Shown here one piece after another: positions 8,043 through 12,876 of a stretch of DNA of 12,876 bases. The position numbers were made by a program, and so were the translations under genes. The notes under the pieces are model-generated. The model made no database searches, was not told the origin of the DNA, and worked only from the letters and a program-made list of their open reading frames with translations. The stretch's first letter is position 1; each line of letters begins with the position of its first letter. This DNA is from an uncultured Pseudomonadota bacterium (GTDB taxonomy: Bacteria; Pseudomonadota; Gammaproteobacteria; Burkholderiales; Usitatibacteraceae): positions 1-12,876 of the forward strand of contig CAMPHL010000021.1 of the NCBI GenBank assembly GCA_946885905.1, read 5' to 3'.

Positions 8043-8867
8043 TTAGAGCACGTCCTTAACACCCCCGAAGAAGCCGTTGTACGTGCAGTTCTGGTCCTGG
8101 CCCGTGAACTTCCCGGTCACGCCGTTCATGGTGGCCTCGATCTGCGTGAGGGAGAACGTGCCCGTCGGGGGATTGTTGACGTTCGGGATCTGGCAGCTCC
8201 AGGTGCCGTTCACGATCGAACCCAGCCGCCCTTCCTGGGAATAAGGCCCCGAGAAAGTGCAGATCGCGTCGGTTCCGTTGCCGGCGGTGAAGTCGACGCG
8301 GAAGGTGGGCAGGAAGAAGTTCGAGTGGTTGATGGTGAGCTCGTTGAAGATGAGGATCGGCCCGTTGCTCACGCCGTTCTGGCAGTTGCTGCCCTGCGCC
8401 GTTAGCCCGCCGAGGTAATTGCCCGTCAGGATGTTGCCGGCCCACGTCTGGCGCTGGATCGTCTTCGTGACCGTAACGCCGTTCAGCGTGTAGGTCATCG
8501 TCCCGGAGGTGACGGTATTGAAGTTGAACGAGATGGTGCCCACGGCCGTGAACGAATGGGCCGACGGCGACCAGGGCACGGTGGGCGCGTTGCCGACCGT
8601 CGTGTAGAGCTGGCCGGTGAACTGGGTCTTGCTCGCACCCACGGTGCGCACCGAGGAGGCGACGTACCAGTGCGGCTGGTTGTCGTTGCCGTACACGAAG
8701 AGGGTGACGAACATCGTGTCGTACTGCTGGATGATGTTCACGCCCCAGCCGGACTCCGAGGGCAGGTACCAGAGGTCCGTGTAGTGCGGCGTGAGCGTGC
8801 TGGCCGAGGCCGGCAGGGCGAGCGCGGTGGCAAGGATGGCGGCGAGGCGACGGAGGAGTCGGTTCAT
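8043..8867 (-). CDS. Secreted protein with WY-PSESGWGVN motif, function unknown
   Basis: A 274-residue exported protein. Residues 1-22 form a signal peptide (MNRLLRRLAAILATALALPA, cleavage near ASA-S). The mature protein opens with YTDLWYLPSESGWGVNIIQQ, then FVTLFVYGNDNQPHWYVAS, a motif I recognise as widespread in exported proteins of betaproteobacteria and Xanthomonadales, though without a defined function that I can name. The rest is beta-rich, full of Thr, Asn and Gly (GTISFNFNTVTSGTMTYTLN), with four cysteines (in GSNCQNG, AICTFSG, WSCQIP and QNCTYNG) that may form two disulphides, suggesting an extracytoplasmic beta-sandwich. The ATG at 8867 is chosen because it places the signal peptide at the N-terminus; the open frame extends 14 codons upstream. 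It is divergent from the outer-membrane barrel gene at 8959. Confidence 0.8.
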   Translation of the reverse strand: MNRLLRRLAAILATALALPASASTLTPHYTDLWYLPSESGWGVNIIQQYDTMFVTLFVYGNDNQPHWYVASSVRTVGASKTQFTGQLYTTVGNAPTVPWSPSAHSFTAVGTISFNFNTVTSGTMTYTLNGVTVTKTIQRQTWAGNILTGNYLGGLTAQGSNCQNGVSNGPILIFNELTINHSNFFLPTFRVDFTAGNGTDAICTFSGPYSQEGRLGSIVNGTWSCQIPNVNNPPTGTFSLTQIEATMNGVTGKFTGQDQNCTYNGFFGGVKDVL

Positions 8868-8928
8868 TGTTGGCTCGTAGGGCCGTGAAGGATGGGGCCC
8901 GGACGGCACATTAGAGGCGCCGGGCCGG

Positions 8929-8938
8929 GAACTAGTTC
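8929..8938. promoter_or_regulatory. 10-bp palindrome in a divergent intergenic region
   Basis: GAACTAGTTC is a perfect palindrome between the divergent secreted-protein gene and the outer-membrane barrel gene. It lies just upstream of the candidate -10 box at 8947-8952. A regulator bound there could act on both genes. A nearby inverted repeat (GGCCCGG 8896-8902 with CCGGGCC 8920-8926) adds further symmetry. No known operator is recognised. Confidence 0.3.
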
Positions 8939-8946
8939 ATTCGCAT

Positions 8947-8952
8947 TATGAT
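8947..8952 (+). promoter_or_regulatory. -10 box giving a near-leaderless transcript for the barrel gene
   Basis: TATGAT ends exactly 6 bp before the ATG at 8959. Since transcription normally starts 6-7 bp after the -10 box, the mRNA would begin at or next to the start codon. No ribosome-binding site is present between them, which fits a leaderless message. The -35 region is poor. Confidence 0.45.
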
Positions 8953-8958
8953 TGCGCC

Positions 8959-9645
8959 ATGAGATCCGGAATCGCGATGTTGTTACTTTCCGTTGCCGGA
9001 CCTGCGCTTCCCGCGGCCGCGCAGACCACCCCCTGGTACGTGGGCGGCTCCCTCGGCATGTCGCGCACAAGCGACGACCTGGTCGCCAACCGCGAGTCGA
9101 CCATCACCAACCTGCTCGAGGCGCAGACCGACTTCGACGAGCGCGACCGCGCGTTCAGAGTCGCGGGCGGCTACCGTTTCCTTTCGTGGCTCGCGGTCGA
9201 GGTCGACTACACCGACCTCGGCAAGCACGCCCTCGTCTCGAACCTTTTCGGCGGCAACCCGCCGCAATCGGCGCAGCTATTCCTCGAGCGCCGCGTGCGG
9301 GGTTTCGGCGCGGACGCCGTGTTCACCGCGCCCGTGTTCCCGCGCTGGCGGGTCATGGGCCGCGTGGGCGCCTTCCATGCCGAGCTCGAGGCGAAGCAGG
9401 CGCTCGGTGGCAACATCGTCTTCACCAACGGCGATCCTGGCGAGCGCGAACGCTCGGCTTCGCAGTCGGAGACGGTGCTCCGGTGGGGCGGCGGCGTGGA
9501 ATGGGACATCACCCATTGCAGCTGGCTGCGCCTGGAGTGGACCCGCCACGAGGACATCGGCAAGGCCTTCGCGGTCGGCGGCTCGGGCACGACCGGCGAG
9601 GCTGCCACCGACTCTTTGCTGCTTGGCTACTACTACCGCTTCTAG
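8959..9645 (+). CDS. Small outer-membrane beta-barrel protein (OmpA/OmpW-like barrel)
   Basis: A 228-residue outer-membrane protein, probably an eight-stranded barrel. A signal peptide (residues 1-21, MRSGIAMLLLSVAGPALPAA, cleaved near AQ) is followed by the first strand WYVGGSLGMSRTS. Alternating-hydrophobicity strands follow, among them RAFRVAGGYRFLSWLAVEVDYTDLG, in which the 'GYRF...LAVEVDY' pattern is typical of OmpA-like transmembrane barrels. Later strands include WRVMGRVGAFHAELEA and VLRWGGGVEWDITHCSWLRLEW. It ends LLLGYYYRF with the C-terminal aromatic residue recognised by the BAM machinery. There is no peptidoglycan-binding domain. It stands alone on the plus strand and its stop lies 22 bp from the stop of the converging AsmA-like gene. 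No specific ligand can be inferred. Confidence 0.85.
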   Translation: MRSGIAMLLLSVAGPALPAAAQTTPWYVGGSLGMSRTSDDLVANRESTITNLLEAQTDFDERDRAFRVAGGYRFLSWLAVEVDYTDLGKHALVSNLFGGNPPQSAQLFLERRVRGFGADAVFTAPVFPRWRVMGRVGAFHAELEAKQALGGNIVFTNGDPGERERSASQSETVLRWGGGVEWDITHCSWLRLEWTRHEDIGKAFAVGGSGTTGEAATDSLLLGYYYRF

Positions 9646-9667
9646 GCGGCCCGAAACCTGAACCGGC

Positions 9668-10390
9668 TTACTTGACGAGACTTCGAAGCGCGTCGAGCGC
9701 GCCCTCGAGGCCGCCGCGCCGAAGCGCTTCCACGTTCGTGAGCACCCGCATCGCGATCCGCTGCTGCAGCGTGGCGGTCACGAGCTGCGCGACCTGGCTC
9801 GCCCTCAGGCCGCCCTCGCGCCTGCCGACATCGCGCAGGTCGACGTCGGGAAGATCGAACGAGAGGCCCTGGCCGCCCAGGCCCTTGTTCGTCATGAGCA
9901 CGCGGGCATTGCGGATCGTGAGGCGATCGATCACGAACCGGCGCCCGGACTTGGCCGCGCGGGGCTTGCCGCCGTCGGCGGCTTCCTTGCCCTTCACGTA
10001 GCTCTCGATGCTGCGCTGGATCGCGTCGAGGTTGGTGCCGCGGTCGCTTCGCTCGTAGGTCACCTGCGCACCGACGAGCGCGAGCTCGCGCCCGTGCACG
10101 AGGTCCGAGGCGAGGGTCGAGGGCTCGAGCGCGAGCCTCACCTCGCCGAATCGCGCCGCGCGCGCCGCGGCGAAGCCGGGCGGATTTCCGACGTCGATGC
10201 CCGCGATGCGGCCGGTGCCGTCGGCAGGTGAGATGCGCACCTCTGCGACCTCGATCTTCACGCCGGTGACGTCCGGGCCCCAGCGCTCGAGGGCGTAACG
10301 CACGACGAGGTCGAGCGAGTTCCACGCGAGCAGCGCGCCGAGCGCTGCCACGACCGCCAGCACGCCCAGGACTTGCAGCGCGCGCTTCAC
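9668..10390 (-). CDS. AsmA-like membrane-anchored protein
   Basis: A 240-residue protein with one N-terminal membrane helix (about residues 5-24, ALQVLGVLAVVAALGALLAW) and a periplasmic remainder. The beta-rich blocks KIEVAEVRISPADGTGRIAG, FGEVRLALEPSTLASDL and RFVIDRLTIRNARVLM resemble the repeating strands of AsmA/DUF748-type proteins, the group of bridge-like or lipid-handling envelope proteins that also includes TamB and YhdP. It is far shorter than full AsmA (about 600 residues), so it would be a single-module member. The C-terminal third (about 195-240) is predicted helical. The start is GTG 10390, 11 bp after the stop of the aminopeptidase gene, with GAGG overlapping that stop; the open frame continues upstream only as a shadow of the peptidase. 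It is the last gene of its run. Confidence 0.75.
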   Translation of the reverse strand: MKRALQVLGVLAVVAALGALLAWNSLDLVVRYALERWGPDVTGVKIEVAEVRISPADGTGRIAGIDVGNPPGFAAARAARFGEVRLALEPSTLASDLVHGRELALVGAQVTYERSDRGTNLDAIQRSIESYVKGKEAADGGKPRAAKSGRRFVIDRLTIRNARVLMTNKGLGGQGLSFDLPDVDLRDVGRREGGLRASQVAQLVTATLQQRIAMRVLTNVEALRRGGLEGALDALRSLVK

Positions 10391-10401
10391 CTGCAGGGGC
10401 C

Positions 10402-11766
10402 TCAGGAGAGCGCCGCGAGCATCGCCCTCAACCCCTGCGCCTCGCCGCCCAGCGGACGCCCCGGACGGCTCGCGTCGTTCCAGGCATAGACGTCGAGGTG
10501 CGCCCAGGGCGTCTCGTCGGGCACGAAGTGGTCGAGGAAGAGCGCGCCCACGATCGAGCCCGCGAATCCGGCGCGGCCGGAGTTGTTGAAGTCGGCCACG
10601 TCGCTGTCGAAGAGGCGCCGGTAGTTGCGCCAGAGCGGCAGGCGCCAGAGCGGATCGTCGGTCGCGCCGGAGGCCGCGAGGATCCGCGAGGCGAGCTTCT
10701 CGTCGTTCACGAAGAGCGCCGGAAGCTCGGGGCCGAGCGCGATGCGCGCGGCGCCGGTGAGCGTGGCGAAGTCCACGACAGTGCGCGGCTTGCTTTCCAC
10801 CGCGTAGGCGAGCGCGTCGCAGAGCACGAGCCGCCCCTCCGCGTCCGTGTTGCCCACCTCGACCGTGAGGCCCTTGCGCGTCTTCAGCACGTCGCCGGGA
10901 CGGAAGGCGTTGCCCGAGATCGCGTTCTCGACCGCCGGCACCAGCATGTGCAGGCGCACGGGAAGCTCGCGCTGCATGACCAGGCGCGCGAGCGCGATCG
11001 CGTGCGCGGCGCCTCCCATGTCCTTCTTCATGAGCCGCATGCCCTCGGCGGTCTTGATGTCGAGACCGCCCGAGTCGAAGCACACGCCCTTGCCGACGAT
11101 CGCCACGCGCGGGTGCTTCGGGTTGCCCCAGTTGATCTCGAGCAGGCGCGGCGCCCGCGCGGCCGCGCGGCCCACGGCGTGGATGGCCGGGAAGTTGTTC
11201 GCGAGCAACTCATCGCCCACGTATTCGTCGAACGCGCCGCCGAAGCGCTCGGCCTGCTCGCGTACGATGTCGGAGAGCTCCTCGGGACCCATGTCCTCCG
11301 AGGGCGTATTCACCATGTCGCGCACGAGGCGGATGGCGTGGGCGAGCTCGAGCGACTGGCGCACGCGCTCGGAGCCTTCCACCTGCAGGTCGGAGGGCTT
11401 GCGCTTGCCGCGCTTGTAGCGCGTGAACTGGTAGCTGCCGAGGTCCCAGGCGAAGGCCGCGTCCTCGGGCGCGATCGCGACCGCCCCCTTGCCGAGCGCG
11501 TAGCGCCCGCGCGGCAGCTTCTGCGGCAGCGCGGCGAGCGCCCACGGGTCGGCGGGGTCGCGCACGCCGGCCAGCACGCGCGCGATGTTGCCCTTGGCGT
11601 CGGGAATCACGCAGAAGCTGTCGGGCGCGCCGTCGAAACCGAGAGCTTCCGCGAGGCGGCGCTCGGTGGAATTCAGCGCGCCGAGAAGTTTCGGCAGGCG
11701 GCGCGAATCGGTGGCGAGAATCGGTACGGCCTTCTCGTGCTGCTTCTTCTCGGTGATGACGGTCAT
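10402..11766 (-). CDS. M17-family leucyl aminopeptidase-like metallopeptidase
   Basis: A cytoplasmic aminopeptidase of the M17 (PepA/leucine aminopeptidase) family, which removes N-terminal residues from peptides using two metal ions. The 454-residue protein has a reduced N-terminal domain (to about 160) and a complete catalytic domain. Metal and catalytic residues are in place: K226 in VGKGVCFDSGGLDIK, D231, K238, D249 in KKDMGGA, then D308 and E310 in the family signature NTDAEGRL, with R312 as the bicarbonate-site arginine. TLTGAARIALG and the C-terminal AHLDVYAWN also match. It belongs with the shorter M17 members rather than the roughly 500-residue PepA, so no symbol is given. The ATG at 11766 lies 4 bp after the stop of the DUF1579-like gene, has no clear ribosome-binding site, and has a -10-like box 6 bp upstream. 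Confidence 0.93.
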   Translation of the reverse strand: MTVITEKKQHEKAVPILATDSRRLPKLLGALNSTERRLAEALGFDGAPDSFCVIPDAKGNIARVLAGVRDPADPWALAALPQKLPRGRYALGKGAVAIAPEDAAFAWDLGSYQFTRYKRGKRKPSDLQVEGSERVRQSLELAHAIRLVRDMVNTPSEDMGPEELSDIVREQAERFGGAFDEYVGDELLANNFPAIHAVGRAAARAPRLLEINWGNPKHPRVAIVGKGVCFDSGGLDIKTAEGMRLMKKDMGGAAHAIALARLVMQRELPVRLHMLVPAVENAISGNAFRPGDVLKTRKGLTVEVGNTDAEGRLVLCDALAYAVESKPRTVVDFATLTGAARIALGPELPALFVNDEKLASRILAASGATDDPLWRLPLWRNYRRLFDSDVADFNNSGRAGFAGSIVGALFLDHFVPDETPWAHLDVYAWNDASRPGRPLGGEAQGLRAMLAALS

Positions 11767-11770
11767 GCCG

Positions 11771-12292
11771 TCATTTTATCCGCTTGTAGCTGATCTCCCA
11801 TTGCGTCGCCCACGCGGTTGCGTCGGGCGAAGATTGCCATTGCCAGGTGAGGCTGTCGGGCTTCACGTCGCGGAACACCATGCGCTGGTGGGTCGTCTTG
11901 CCATCCTTCGTGAAGGCGCGCACGAACGCCATGTTGCCGTCGACGGTGGCGCCGTCGAAGTCGAGGTAGGAAGCGGTGTTGTCGACCCACGTCTGCTTCC
12001 AGCGGCCGGTCGCCCGGTCGTAGGTCGAGAAGCTGCGCCCTTCCAGGCGGGTGCCGGCATCGCCGCTGAACTCCTCGAGGATCACGCAGCCGCCGAGCAC
12101 CTTGCTGATGCGGTTGCGGCTCTTCACTTGCTTGCCGCCGGCCGTGTAGGTGAGCTCCCAGTCGCCCAGCCAGAAATCGAGCTGGCGCGACTCGGGGGAA
12201 TCGCAGCCGTAGCGGGCCTGCGACTGCGCGATCACCGCGGTAGCCGCGAGCACCACCGCGGCGAGCAGCAGGGCGGCGAGAGGTTGCTTCAT
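11771..12292 (-). CDS. Secreted DUF1579-like protein
   Basis: A 173-residue exported protein. A signal peptide covers about residues 1-26 (MKQPLAALLLAAVVLAATAV, then IAQSQA). The mature domain begins with SRQLDFWLGDWELTYTAGGK, the 'LDFWLGDW' opening typical of DUF1579-like lipocalin-fold proteins, and continues GGCVILEEFSG, FSTYDRATGRWKQTWVDNTA, YLDFDGATVDG and a closing W-x-W strand (SLTWQWQSSPD). Two cysteines (C30 and C69) could pair. Function is unknown; the fold suggests binding of a small hydrophobic ligand, which is inference only. ATG 12292 is preferred over the in-frame GTG at 12322 because it starts the signal peptide and the GTG lies at the edge of a hairpin. The stop is 4 bp from the aminopeptidase start. 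Confidence 0.82.
   Translation of the reverse strand: MKQPLAALLLAAVVLAATAVIAQSQARYGCDSPESRQLDFWLGDWELTYTAGGKQVKSRNRISKVLGGCVILEEFSGDAGTRLEGRSFSTYDRATGRWKQTWVDNTASYLDFDGATVDGNMAFVRAFTKDGKTTHQRMVFRDVKPDSLTWQWQSSPDATAWATQWEISYKRIK
11773..11778 (-). promoter_or_regulatory. -10 box giving a near-leaderless transcript for the aminopeptidase
   Basis: TAAAAT on the minus strand is embedded in the last codons of the DUF1579-like gene and ends exactly 6 bp before the aminopeptidase ATG, the same spacing as at 8947-8952. No ribosome-binding site lies between. It could provide an internal promoter; translational coupling across the 4-bp gap is the alternative. Confidence 0.35.
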
Positions 12293-12302
12293 GCGCGCGA
12301 TT

Positions 12303-12322
12303 GTGTCCCGAAGCCGGGACAC
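12303..12322. repeat. Perfect 8-bp stem hairpin upstream of the DUF1579-like gene
   Basis: GTGTCCCG (12303-12310) and CGGGACAC (12315-12322) are perfect inverted copies around the 4-base loop AAGC. No T-run follows on either strand, so a classic terminator is unlikely. It ends 10 bp before the ATG at 12292, where it could affect translation, or it could be a single repeat unit. Its CGGGACA core also occurs in the element at 2905-3076, though the similarity is short. Confidence 0.6.
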
Positions 12323-12355
12323 GGGGCGTTACGGTTCGTGACGCCCTCGCCGGCC

Positions 12356-12431
12356 CTTGCTTCTCGGTCGGCTTGTTCTTGTTGCGCTCGTAAGGCTCGA
12401 TCGACGCGCCGTCGATGCGGTTGCCGCTCAC
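12356..12431 (-). pseudogene. Possible coding remnant between two envelope genes
   Basis: The 146-bp gap between the outer-membrane protein gene and the DUF1579-like gene contains about 25 codons whose third positions are nearly all G or C and whose product is hydrophilic: SGNRIDGASIEPYERNKN, then KPTEKQG. It is out of frame with both neighbours and the coding-like pattern fades after about base 12356. It could begin at the GTG at 12431, weakly preceded by CGGA, but its frame then only shadows the DUF1579-like gene. I do not recognise the family; it may be a scrap of a lost gene or chance in a GC-rich stretch. Confidence 0.25.
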
Positions 12432-12438
12432 TCCGCAC

Positions 12439-12876
12439 TCAGAACCGCCAGCTCACCCCCGCGAGCGCGGACCAGTCGGCGGTGAGCTGCACGCCATTGA
12501 CCTTCTGCCACAACGGGACCTGGAGGAAGGCGTACACCTGGCCCTCGCGGCCGATGTTCCAGGACATGCCGGGGCTCACGAAGAAGGCCTTCTCGCCGCT
12601 GTCCTCGGGCTCGGCGTTCACGCCCGAGTCGCGGCCCTTGTGGAGATAGTTGGCCTGCAGGAGCAACGCGGCATTCGCGCCAAGGGCCCAACGCACGCCC
12701 GCATCGACCTGGGCCTGGTCGCCCGGCTTGAAGCCATCGCGCTCGTTCGCCGCCCATTGGCCCTGCGCCAGCGCGAACCATGTCCATCCCTCCACCGGGG
12801 CGCCGCCATGCCACCAGGCCCCGGCGATCACGTCCGTGGTGCCGGTGCCGGGCTGCAACGTGCGCTCGGCCACCGC
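12439..12876 (-). CDS. Outer-membrane beta-barrel protein, C-terminal part only
   Basis: The last 145 residues of a larger outer-membrane protein whose N-terminus lies beyond the right edge. The frame is open to the window end; the GTG at 12873 is not a credible start because the sequence begins in mid-barrel (ERTLQPGTGTTDVIAGAWW). Strands alternate hydrophobic and polar residues: VEGWTWFALAQGQWAANE, QAQVDAGVRWALGANAALLL, KAFFVSPGMSWNIGREGQVY. It ends LAGVSWRF with the C-terminal Phe used for BAM recognition. The 'LQPGTGT-D' stretch followed by a sample-like strand is seen in transporter-type barrels of the Phenol_MetA_deg kind; that assignment is tentative. The stop is 146 bp upstream of the DUF1579-like gene in the same direction. 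Confidence 0.8.
   Translation of the reverse strand, partial: AVAERTLQPGTGTTDVIAGAWWHGGAPVEGWTWFALAQGQWAANERDGFKPGDQAQVDAGVRWALGANAALLLQANYLHKGRDSGVNAEPEDSGEKAFFVSPGMSWNIGREGQVYAFLQVPLWQKVNGVQLTADWSALAGVSWRF

Noticed and set aside
10498..11793. A plus-strand open frame of 431 codons opposite the aminopeptidase
   Set aside because: It is the antisense shadow of the M17 peptidase and is rich in Arg, His and Glu with no family features.
12303..12322. Rho-independent terminator
   Set aside because: The stem is good but no T-run follows on either strand.
11763..12431. A 222-codon minus-strand gene covering the DUF1579-like gene in another frame
   Set aside because: After the first 25 codons the codon pattern is lost and the product is Arg-rich; the DUF1579-like frame has a signal peptide and family motifs.

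Overview
This is a 12.9 kb stretch of a GC-rich (roughly two-thirds G+C by eye) Gram-negative chromosome. The gene content (greB with an acidic N-terminal extension, eno followed directly by ftsB, outer-membrane beta-barrels, a secreted 'SESGWGVN' protein) suggests a betaproteobacterium. That assignment is inferred from protein style and gene order; no rRNA or other taxonomic marker is present. No stretch longer than 300 bases lacks a gene, and I see no tRNA, rRNA, CRISPR array, transposase gene or phage gene.

Layout. (1) 1-2288, plus strand: the 3' part of a phosphonate-type ABC importer, phnC (ATPase, 5' end outside the window), then two different permease genes of the PhnE family. A phnD binding-protein gene would be expected just outside the left edge. 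(2) 2281-3681, minus strand: yhgN (MarC-family membrane protein) then greB. Almost all of the 186 bp between them is a modular inverted-repeat element (2905-3076). (3) 3704-4576, plus strand: an EamA/DMT exporter, divergent from yhgN across 22 bp. (4) 8867-4573, minus strand: a secreted SESGWGVN protein, a small secreted protein, then eno, ftsB, an MmcQ/YjbR protein, a GNAT acetyltransferase and a DUF1330 protein. From eno onward the genes overlap or nearly touch, and look like one operon. (5) 8959-9645, plus strand: a small outer-membrane beta-barrel. (6) 12876-9668, minus strand: the C-terminal half of another outer-membrane protein, a DUF1579-like secreted protein, an M17 aminopeptidase and an AsmA-like membrane-anchored protein.

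How the genes work together. The left block imports phosphonate or a related anion. The eno-ftsB pair joins glycolysis and cell division in one transcript, as in many proteobacteria, with three accessory genes added downstream. The rest are mostly envelope proteins whose relations cannot be read from sequence. Converging genes meet with overlapping stop codons (phnE2/greB, EamA/DUF1330), leaving no room for a separate intergenic terminator.

The most unusual structure is the element at 2905-3076. It is about fifteen units of 11 bp, with GTAC cores repeating every 11 bp inside each cluster and terminal inverted repeats of 53 and 42 bp that differ by exactly one unit. Its edge lies 12 bp from the greB start, and one end can pair either with the other arm or with the greB ribosome-binding site. 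A second repeat-like palindrome (5506-5548) encodes the last residues and stop of the MmcQ gene and supplies the apparent start of the GNAT gene. I found no convincing new defence or biosynthetic system.
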